This document shows, one piece after another, positions 57,198 through 64,000 of a stretch of DNA of 64,000 nucleotides. Numbering within the stretch: position 1 is the first letter of the stretch; each line of letters opens with the position of its first letter. Source of the DNA: Sansalvadorimonas sp965221135 (GTDB lineage: Bacteria; Pseudomonadota; Gammaproteobacteria; Pseudomonadales; Endozoicomonadaceae); assembly GCA_965221135.1 (NCBI GenBank), contig CBDCRZ010000121.1, positions 682,001-746,000 on the forward strand, read 5' to 3'. Under the pieces are notes generated by a model, which had not been told where the DNA came from, searched no databases, and saw nothing but the letters and a program-made list of their open reading frames with translations. Made by a program: the position numbers and the translations under genes.

Positions 57198-57258
57198 AAA
57201 CAGGCACTTTTTTTCACTCTGCGACTATCTTTCATCCCCTGGCTCAATGGGGGAAAGA

Positions 57259-58297
57259 ATGTTTCTTCAAAAATATTACAACTCTTTCGTGTTAGTCTTT
57301 TCTTAATTGGCTGTTTTGCTTCTCTACCCGCGTCTTCGGTGAGGGACAAGGGTACCCCCCATCGGCTTGCCCCACCCGCCTCACTGAATGTGACCTCGAT
57401 GGCGGGAGTGGCCGTCTATACCGTTAAAAATACACAGATCTACCCCAAAGGCGAAACAACCTGCTCCCGGGGTGAGAGGGATGGTCGTCCTTTTATATAC
57501 TGCCGGGGAGAGGATAAAGCGACACAGTTCACCCTGGCAGGACCCATTCCCCAAACGCTTGAAATTCAACAGGGTGCCATCACCTGTATCGAGAGTGGGA
57601 CAACAGCGTGCCGTATTTCACCGGGAGACGATCCGTCTATTCATTGCGGTTATTCCACCAAAGCTCCCTCCCCCGCGCTTCCTTGCGTCAATGGATGGGT
57701 TCGTGAGCATGACCAGGATCATGAAATCAATGATCTGCTGGCGCGCCAATCAGAAGAGGAATGTCATGGCGGCGTTCAAACCTGCGAAGAACTTGAGATT
57801 CAAATCGTAGAGAATGAGGGAAAGAATTCTCCAGACACACACTGAGAGCCTCACGTAGAAAGAAAAGTCTGAAAGGAAGCGGCCTATACCCGCCTAAAGC
57901 CTTGCTAATCCTTGCCTCTCGATTGTGCCAATGTGACCAGTGCAGCTACACCACCAATCACATGGGGAACCTCAAACAGCAGCACACCCATTTGCGGAGG
58001 GAGGCGCAGCCCAAGCCGCTGTCCTGTGAGCAGTGCAGCTACACTACCGATCACAGGGGGAACCTCAAACGGCACAAACGCACCCATCTGCAGGGGGAGG
58101 CACGGCCCAAGCTGCTGTCCTGTGACCAGTGCAACTACACCTCCAATCTCCCGGGGAGCCTCAAACGGCACCAGCGCACCCATCTGCAGGAGGACGCGCG
58201 GCCCAGGCCGCTGTCCTGTGACCAGTGCACCTACACCACCGATCACTCGGGGAGCCTCAAACAGCACCAGCGCACCCACCTGCATTCGCGCGGTTGA
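57259..58297 (+). pseudogene. Array B gene B4, decayed C2H2 zinc-finger gene, 4 fingers
   Basis: Two frameshifts. In the signal peptide CAAAAATATT replaces CAAAAAAGATT, one base short, so translation from the ATG stops after 15 codons at 57306. In the linker the ACACACACAC run is four bases short at about 57835-57845, ending that frame at TGA 57845. The four fingers follow in a third frame to 58297; finger 1 has lost a residue in the helix (KQQHTH). Decay has left the repeats largely intact, so it may still serve as a donor for gene conversion. Confidence 0.8.
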
Positions 58298-58354
58298 GCA
58301 CCCGCAGTTTGTTGAGTGTTACAGGGGCCCCGTGCGTCAAGTCTCACGTTGGGT
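58298..58354 (+). repeat. Alternative 3' module of array B genes (representative)
   Basis: Genes B4, B5 and B6 end HSRG and then carry an extra block (starts GCACCCGCAGTTTGTTGAG, contains GTTACAGG and CCCC) before the common 5' module. Copies: 58298-58354, 60822-60878, 63538-63594. B1-B3 lack it and end STD or RTD. It has no coding content and no T-rich terminator. Confidence 0.7.
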
Positions 58355-58424
58355 ACTGACTAAAAACAGGCACTTTTTTTCACTGCACAACTATCTTTCA
58401 TCCCCTGGCTCAATGGGGGAAAGA

Positions 58425-60821
58425 ATGTTTCTTCAAAATAAATTACAACTCTTTCGTGTTAGTCTTTTCTTAATTGGCTGTTTTTCTTCTCTACCCGCGT
58501 CTTCGGTGAGGGACAAGGGCACCCCCCATCGGCTTGCCCCACCCGCCTCACTGAATGTGACCTCGATGGCGGGAGTGGCCGTCTATGCCGTTAAAAATAC
58601 ACGTATCTACCCCAAAGGCGAAACAACGTGCTCCCGGGGTGAGAGGGATGGTCGCCCTTTTATATACTGCCGGGGAGAGGGTAAAGCGACACAGTTCACC
58701 CTGGCAGGACCCATTCCCCAAACGCTTGAAATTCAACAGGATGCCATCACCAGTATCGAGAGTGGGACAACAGCGTGCCGTATTTCACCGGGAGAGGAGG
58801 TCGATCCGTCTATTCATTGCGGTTCCTCCACCAAAGCTCTCTCCCCCGCGTTTCCTGGGGGCAATGGAGGGGTTCGTGAGCATGACCAGAATCATGAAAT
58901 CAATGATCTGCTGGCGCCCCAATCAGAAGAGGAATGTCATGACGGTGTTCAAGCCTGCGAAGAACTTGAGGTTCAAATCGTAGAGGATGAGGGGCAGGGT
59001 TCTCCAGGCACTCACACACTGAAAGCCTCACGTAGAACGAAGCGTCTGAAAGGAAGCGGCCTATACCCGCCTAAAGCCTTGCAAATCCTTGCCTCTCGAT
59101 TATGCCAATGTGACCCGTGCAGCTACACCACCAATCGCCCGGGGCACCTCAAACAGCACCAGCGCACCCATCTGCAGGGGGACGCGCGGCCCAAGCCGCT
59201 GCCCTGTGACCAGTGCACCTACACCACCGATCACCCGGAGCACCTCAAACAGCACCAGCGCGCCCATTTGCAAGGGGAGGCGCGGCCCAAGCCGCTGTCC
59301 TGTGACCAGTGCAGCTACACCACCGACCGCACGGGGAACCTCAAACAGCACCAGCGCACCCATCTGCAGGGGGAGGCGCGACCCAGGCCGCTGTCCTGTT
59401 ACCTGTGCAGCTATACCACCGATCACCCAGGGAGCCTCAAACAGCACCAGCGCACCCATCTGCCCGGGGAGGCGCGGCCCAGGCCGCTGTCCTGTTACCA
59501 GTGCACCTACATCACCGATCACCCGGGGCACCTCAAACAACACCAGCGCACCCATCTGCAGGGGAAGGCGCGATCCAAACCGCTGTCCTGTGACCAGTGC
59601 AGCTACACCACCGATAACCCGGGGCACCTCAAACAACACCAGCGCACCCATCTGCAGGGGGAGGCGCGGCCCAGGCTGCTGTCCTGTGAGCAGTGCAGCT
59701 ACACTACCGATCACTGGGGGAACCTCAACCGGCACAAGCGCACCCATCTGCAGGGGGACGCGCGACCCAGGCCGCTGTCCTGTGACCAGTGCACCTACAC
59801 CACCGATGCTGCGGGGAACCTCAAACAACACAAGCGCATCCATTTGCAGGGGGAGGCGCGGCCCAAGCCGCTGTCCTGTGACCTGTGCACCTACACCACC
59901 GATCACCCGGGGCACCTCAAACAGCACCAGCGCGCCCATTTACAGGGGGAGGCACGGCCCAAGCCCTTCTCCTGTGGCCAGTGCAGCTACACCACCGATC
60001 GCCCGGAGAACCTCAAACAGCACCAGCGCACCCATCTGCAGGGGGACGCGCGGCCCAAGCCGCTGTCCTGTGACCAGTGCACCTACACCACCGACCGCCC
60101 GGGGCACCTCAAACAGCACCAGCGCACCCATTTGCAGGGGGAGGCGCGACCCAAGCCGCTGTCCTGTGAACTGTGCACCTACACCACTGATCGTCCGGGG
60201 AGCCTCAAACAGCACCAGCGCACCCATTTGCAGGTGGAGGCACGGCTCAAGCCGCTGTCCTGTGATCAGTGCACCTACATCACCGACCACCCAGGGAGCC
60301 TCAAACGGCACCAGCGCACCCATCTGCAGGGGGACGCGCGGCCCAAGCCGCTGTCCTGTGACCAGTGCAGCTACACCACCGATGCCCCGGGGACCCTCAA
60401 ACAGCACCAGTGCACCCATCTGCAGGGGGACGCGCGGCCCAAACCGCTGTCCTGTGACCTGTGCACCTACACCACCGATCGCCCGGGGAGCCTCAAACAG
60501 CACCAGCGCACCCATTTGCAGGGGGAGGCGCGACCCAGGCCGCTGTCCTGTGACCAGTGCACCTACACCACCGATCGCCCGGGGAGCCTCAAACAGCACA
60601 AGCGCACCCATTTGCAGGGGGAGGCGCGGCCCAAGCCGCTGTCCTGTGACCAATGCAGCTACATCACCGGTGCCCCGAGGAGCCTCAAACAGCACCAACG
60701 CACCCATCTGCAGGGGGACGCGCGACCCAAGCCGCAGTCCTGTGACCAGTGCACCTACACCACCGATCACCCGGGGACCCTCAAACAGCACCAGCGCACC
60801 CATCTGCATTCGCGCGGCTGA
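58425..60821 (+). CDS. Array B gene B5, exported C2H2 zinc-finger protein, 18 fingers
   Basis: 798 aa. Signal peptide MFLQNKLQLFRVSLFLIGC. The N-terminal domain is typical with PGGNGGVREHD where others have PGVNGWVREHD. All 18 fingers keep both Cys and both His. The second residue of the unit varies here (CDLC, CYLC, CYQC, CELC, CGQC). Position -1 includes R, H, A and N; finger 7 has Trp at position 1 (DHWGNL). Ends LHSRG. An open frame continues upstream into B4 but crosses the spacer and signal region of this gene, so the ATG at 58425 is used. Confidence 0.9.
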   Translation: MFLQNKLQLFRVSLFLIGCFSSLPASSVRDKGTPHRLAPPASLNVTSMAGVAVYAVKNTRIYPKGETTCSRGERDGRPFIYCRGEGKATQFTLAGPIPQTLEIQQDAITSIESGTTACRISPGEEVDPSIHCGSSTKALSPAFPGGNGGVREHDQNHEINDLLAPQSEEECHDGVQACEELEVQIVEDEGQGSPGTHTLKASRRTKRLKGSGLYPPKALQILASRLCQCDPCSYTTNRPGHLKQHQRTHLQGDARPKPLPCDQCTYTTDHPEHLKQHQRAHLQGEARPKPLSCDQCSYTTDRTGNLKQHQRTHLQGEARPRPLSCYLCSYTTDHPGSLKQHQRTHLPGEARPRPLSCYQCTYITDHPGHLKQHQRTHLQGKARSKPLSCDQCSYTTDNPGHLKQHQRTHLQGEARPRLLSCEQCSYTTDHWGNLNRHKRTHLQGDARPRPLSCDQCTYTTDAAGNLKQHKRIHLQGEARPKPLSCDLCTYTTDHPGHLKQHQRAHLQGEARPKPFSCGQCSYTTDRPENLKQHQRTHLQGDARPKPLSCDQCTYTTDRPGHLKQHQRTHLQGEARPKPLSCELCTYTTDRPGSLKQHQRTHLQVEARLKPLSCDQCTYITDHPGSLKRHQRTHLQGDARPKPLSCDQCSYTTDAPGTLKQHQCTHLQGDARPKPLSCDLCTYTTDRPGSLKQHQRTHLQGEARPRPLSCDQCTYTTDRPGSLKQHKRTHLQGEARPKPLSCDQCSYITGAPRSLKQHQRTHLQGDARPKPQSCDQCTYTTDHPGTLKQHQRTHLHSRG

Positions 60822-60948
60822 GCACCCGCAGTTTGTTGAGTGTTACAGGTGCCCCATGCGTTAAGTCTCACGCAGAATACTGACTAAAAACAGGCACTTT
60901 TTTTCACTGTACGACTATCTTTCCTCCCCTGGCTCAATGGGGGAAAGA

Positions 60949-63537
60949 ATGTTTCTTCAAAACAGATTACAACTCTTTCGTGTTAGTCTTTTCTTAGTCG
61001 GCTGCTTTGCTTCTCTACCCGCGTCTTCGGCGAGGGACAAGGGTACCCCCCATCGGCTTGGCTCACCCGCCTCACTGAACGTGACCTCGATGGCGGGAGT
61101 GGCCGTCTATACCGTTAAAAATACACAGATCTACCCCAAAGGCGAAACAACCTGCTCCCGGGGTGAGAGGGATGGTCGTCCTTTTATATACTGCCGGGGA
61201 GAGGATAAAGCGACACAGTTCACCCTGGCAGGATCCATTCCCCAAACGCTTGAAATTCAACAGGATGCCATCACCAGTATCGCGAGCGGGACAACAGCGT
61301 GCCGTATTTCACCGGGAGAGGAGGTCGATCCGTCTATTCATTGTGGTTCCTCCACCAAAGCTCTCTCCCCCGCGTTTCCTGGCGTCAATGGATGGGTTCA
61401 TGAGCATGACCAGGATCATGAAATCAATGATCTGCTGGCGCCCCAATCAGAAGAGGAATGTCATGACGGCGTTCAAACCTGCGAAGAACTTGAGGTTCAA
61501 ATCGTAGAGGGTGAGGGGCAGGATTCTCCAGGCACACACACACTGAGAGCCTCACGTAGAACGAAACGTCTGAAAGGAAGCGGCCTATACCGGCCTAAAG
61601 CCTTGCGAACCCTTGCCTCTCGATTATGTCAATGTAACCAGTGCAGCTACACCAGCAATCATCTGGGGCACCTCAAACAGCACCAGCGCACCCATCTGCA
61701 GGGGGACGCGCGGCCCAGGCCGCTGTCCTGTGACCAGTGCACCTACACCACCAATCACTCGGGGACCCTCAAACAGCATCAGCGCACCCATCTGCAGGGG
61801 GAGGCGCGGCCCAGGCCGCTGTCCTGTGACCAGTGCACCTATACCGCCGACCGCCCGGGGAGCCTCAAACAGCACAAGCGCACCCATTTGCAGGGGGACG
61901 CGCGGCCCAAGCCGCTGTCCTGTGACCAGTGCACCTACACCACCGATGACCAGGGGAGCCTCAACCGGCACAAACGCACCCATCTGCAGGGGGACGCGCG
62001 GCCCAAGCCGCTGTCCTGTGACCAGTGCACCTACACCACAGACCGCCCGGGGAGCCTCAACCGGCACAAGCGCACCCATCTGCAGGGGGACGCGCGGCCC
62101 AAGCCGCTGTCCTGTGACCTGTGCACCTACACCACCGATGACCCGAGGAGCCTCAAACGGCACCAGCGCACCCATCTGCAGGGGGACGCGCGGCCCAAGC
62201 CGCTGTCCTGTGACCTGTGCACCTACACCACCGATCACCAGGGGCACCTCAAACAGCACCAGCGCACCCATCTGCAGGGGGAGGCGCGGCCCAGGCCGCT
62301 ATCCTGTGACCAGTGCACCTACACCACCGATGCTGCGGGGAACCTCAAACAGCACCAGCGCACCCATCTACAGGGGGAGGCGCGCCCCAGGCCGCTGTCC
62401 TGTGACCTGTGCACCTACACCACCGATGTCCGAGGGAGCCTCAAACAGCACCAGCGCACCCATCTGCCCGGGGAGGCGCGGCCCAAGCCGCTGTCCTGTG
62501 ATCTGTGCACCTACACCTCCGATCGCCCGGGGAGCCTCAAACAGCACCTGCGCATCCATCTGCAGGGGGAGGCGCGGCCCAAGCCGCTGTCCTGTGATCA
62601 GTGCACCTACACCACCGACCGCCTGGGGAGCCTCAAACAGCACCAGCGCACCCATCTGCAGGGGGAGGCGCGGCCCAAGCCGCTGCCCTGTGACCAGTGC
62701 ACCTACACCACCGATGACCAGCGGAGCCTCAACCGGCACAAGTGCACCCATCTGCAGGGGGACGCGCGGCCCAAACCCCTGTCCTGTGACAAGTGCACCT
62801 ACACCACCGATCTCCCGGGGAGCCTCAAACAGCACCAACGCACCCATCAGCAGGGGGACGCGCGGCCCAAACCGCTGTCCTGTGACCAGTGCACCTACAC
62901 CACCGATCACCCGGGGAACCTCAAACAGCACCTGCGCACCCATTTGCAGGGAGAGGCGCGGCCCAAGCCGCTGTCCTGTGGCCAGTGCACCTACACCACC
63001 GATAACCCGGGGAGCCTCAAACGGCACCAGCGCACCCATCTGCAGGGGGACGCGCGGCCCAAGCCGCTGTCCTGTGACCAGTGCAGCTACACCACCGATA
63101 CCCCGGGGACCCTCAAACAGCACCAGTGCACCCATCTGCAGGGGGACGCGCGGCCCAAACCGCTGTCCTGTGGCCTGTGCACCTACACCACCGACCGCCC
63201 GGGGCACCTCAAACAGCACCAGCGCTCCCATCTGCAGGGGGACGCGCGGCCCAAGCCGCTGTCCTGTGACCAGTGCACCTACACCACCGACCGCCCGGGG
63301 AGCCTCAAACAGCACAAGCGCACCCATTTGCAGGGGGAGGCGCGGCCCAGGCCGCTGTCCTGTGACCTGTGCAGTTACACCACCGATCGCTCGGGGAACC
63401 TCAAACAGCACCAGCGCACCCATCTACAGAGGGACGCGCGGCCCAAGCCGCTGTCCTGTGACCAGTGCACCTACACCACAGATCACCCGGGGAGCCTCAA
63501 ACAGCACCAGCGCACCCACATGCATTCGCGCGGCTGA
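60949..63537 (+). CDS. Array B gene B6, exported C2H2 zinc-finger protein, 20 fingers
   Basis: 862 aa. Signal peptide with LVGC as in B1 and B7. Twenty fingers, all with complete ligands. Several finger types recur from B1 and B5 (DDQGSLNRHKRTH, DAAGNLKQH, and a TxGTLKQHQCTH finger followed by a GLC/DLC finger), showing exchange of blocks between genes. Position -1 includes V and L (DVRGSL, DLPGSL), rarely seen elsewhere. The linker between fingers is PGEA in one place where others have QGEA. Ends MHSRG with the alternative 3' module. Confidence 0.9.
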   Translation: MFLQNRLQLFRVSLFLVGCFASLPASSARDKGTPHRLGSPASLNVTSMAGVAVYTVKNTQIYPKGETTCSRGERDGRPFIYCRGEDKATQFTLAGSIPQTLEIQQDAITSIASGTTACRISPGEEVDPSIHCGSSTKALSPAFPGVNGWVHEHDQDHEINDLLAPQSEEECHDGVQTCEELEVQIVEGEGQDSPGTHTLRASRRTKRLKGSGLYRPKALRTLASRLCQCNQCSYTSNHLGHLKQHQRTHLQGDARPRPLSCDQCTYTTNHSGTLKQHQRTHLQGEARPRPLSCDQCTYTADRPGSLKQHKRTHLQGDARPKPLSCDQCTYTTDDQGSLNRHKRTHLQGDARPKPLSCDQCTYTTDRPGSLNRHKRTHLQGDARPKPLSCDLCTYTTDDPRSLKRHQRTHLQGDARPKPLSCDLCTYTTDHQGHLKQHQRTHLQGEARPRPLSCDQCTYTTDAAGNLKQHQRTHLQGEARPRPLSCDLCTYTTDVRGSLKQHQRTHLPGEARPKPLSCDLCTYTSDRPGSLKQHLRIHLQGEARPKPLSCDQCTYTTDRLGSLKQHQRTHLQGEARPKPLPCDQCTYTTDDQRSLNRHKCTHLQGDARPKPLSCDKCTYTTDLPGSLKQHQRTHQQGDARPKPLSCDQCTYTTDHPGNLKQHLRTHLQGEARPKPLSCGQCTYTTDNPGSLKRHQRTHLQGDARPKPLSCDQCSYTTDTPGTLKQHQCTHLQGDARPKPLSCGLCTYTTDRPGHLKQHQRSHLQGDARPKPLSCDQCTYTTDRPGSLKQHKRTHLQGEARPRPLSCDLCSYTTDRSGNLKQHQRTHLQRDARPKPLSCDQCTYTTDHPGSLKQHQRTHMHSRG

Positions 63538-63664
63538 GCACCCGCAGTTTGTTGAGTGTTACAGGGGCCCCATGCGTTAAGTCTCACGTAGAGTACTGAC
63601 TAAAAACAGGCACTTTTTTTCACTGTACGACTATCTTTCCTCCCCTGGCTCAATGGGGGAAAGA

Positions 63665-64000
63665 ATGTTTCTTCAAAACAGATTACAGCTCTTTCGTGTT
63701 AGTCTTTTCTTAGTCGGCTGTTTTGCTTCTCTACCCGCGTCTTCGGCGAGGGACAAGGTAGCCCCCCGGCTTGCCCCAACCGCCTCACTGAACGTGACCT
63801 CGATGGCGGGAGTGGCCGTCTATACCGTTAAAAACACACGTATCTACCCCAAAGGCGAAACAACCTGCTCCCGGGGTGAGAGGGATGGTCGTCCTTTTAT
63901 ATACTGCCGGGGAGAGAATAAAGCGACACAGTTCACCCTGGCAGGGCCCATTCCCCAAACGTTTGAAATTCAACAGGGTGCCATCACAAGTATCGAGAGT
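63665..64000 (+). CDS. Array B gene B7, exported C2H2 zinc-finger protein (partial, N-terminus only)
   Basis: 112 codons before the window ends. Signal peptide MFLQNRLQLFRVSLFLVGCF and most of the N-terminal domain (GETTCSRGERDG, IYCRGENKATQ, QQGAITSIES). A small in-frame change after the signal (DKVAPRLAPTA for DKGTPHRLAPPA) marks it as distinct. The array therefore continues beyond the right edge. Confidence 0.85.
   Translation, partial: MFLQNRLQLFRVSLFLVGCFASLPASSARDKVAPRLAPTASLNVTSMAGVAVYTVKNTRIYPKGETTCSRGERDGRPFIYCRGENKATQFTLAGPIPQTFEIQQGAITSIES

Noticed and set aside
52680..63580. Pro/Thr/Ser-rich plus frames and minus-strand frames through array B
   Set aside because: Alternate-frame shadows of the C2H2 units; they start and stop at arbitrary points and would need to ignore the well-placed signal peptide starts.

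Overview
The window looks like a chromosomal accessory region of a host-associated gammaproteobacterium. The only housekeeping genes are coaD followed by a YfhL-type ferredoxin, an order known from gammaproteobacteria. The mass of secreted, eukaryote-like repeat proteins, together with IS and phage debris, fits Endozoicomonadaceae (marine invertebrate symbionts or parasites). The taxon is inference; no rRNA or tRNA is present.

Two tandem gene arrays occupy about 56 kb. Array A (1-44656, all minus strand) holds 25 paralogues: one cut by the left edge, 23 intact and one with a frameshift. Each has a GTG start, a Sec-type signal peptide, a Cys-containing N-terminal domain, an acidic linker with a VKKEP motif, and 7-19 copies of a 32-residue (96-bp) zinc-finger-like unit C-x1-C-x3-F-x5-L-x2-H-x8-C. 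The 24 complete-length copies carry about 266 units. Spacers of 185-202 bp are conserved and contain a strong Shine-Dalgarno plus an 8-codon leader. Array B (52016-64000, plus strand) holds seven paralogues (four intact, two frameshifted, one cut by the right edge) with a signal peptide or lipobox, a related N-terminal domain, and 4-20 C-x2-C-x12-H-x3-H fingers, also 32 residues per unit. Its variable residues fall mainly on helix positions -1, 3 and 6, the base-contacting positions of classical C2H2 fingers.

The arrays diverge from a 7.4-kb core (44733-51940). From left to right the core holds a truncated IS6-family transposase at the edge of array A, a 435-aa unrecognised protein with a possible methyltransferase motif, a MITE-like inverted-repeat element, a frameshifted papain/C39-like cysteine protease, coaD, ferredoxin, a small basic protein whose coding region contains its own intrinsic terminator (predicting a non-stop mRNA), a secreted protein with a clan-CD-like His/Cys pair, and a broken phage lysis cassette (phosphatase fragment, holin fragment, T7-type amidase, truncated XhlA-like protein) that abuts array B.

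Working model (inference): the arrays are reservoirs of exported, recombining, modular finger proteins, comparable in logic to TAL effector repeats, possibly acting on host nucleic acids or proteins. Near-exact finger duplications, shared multi-gene blocks and indels show that the repertoire is still being shuffled.
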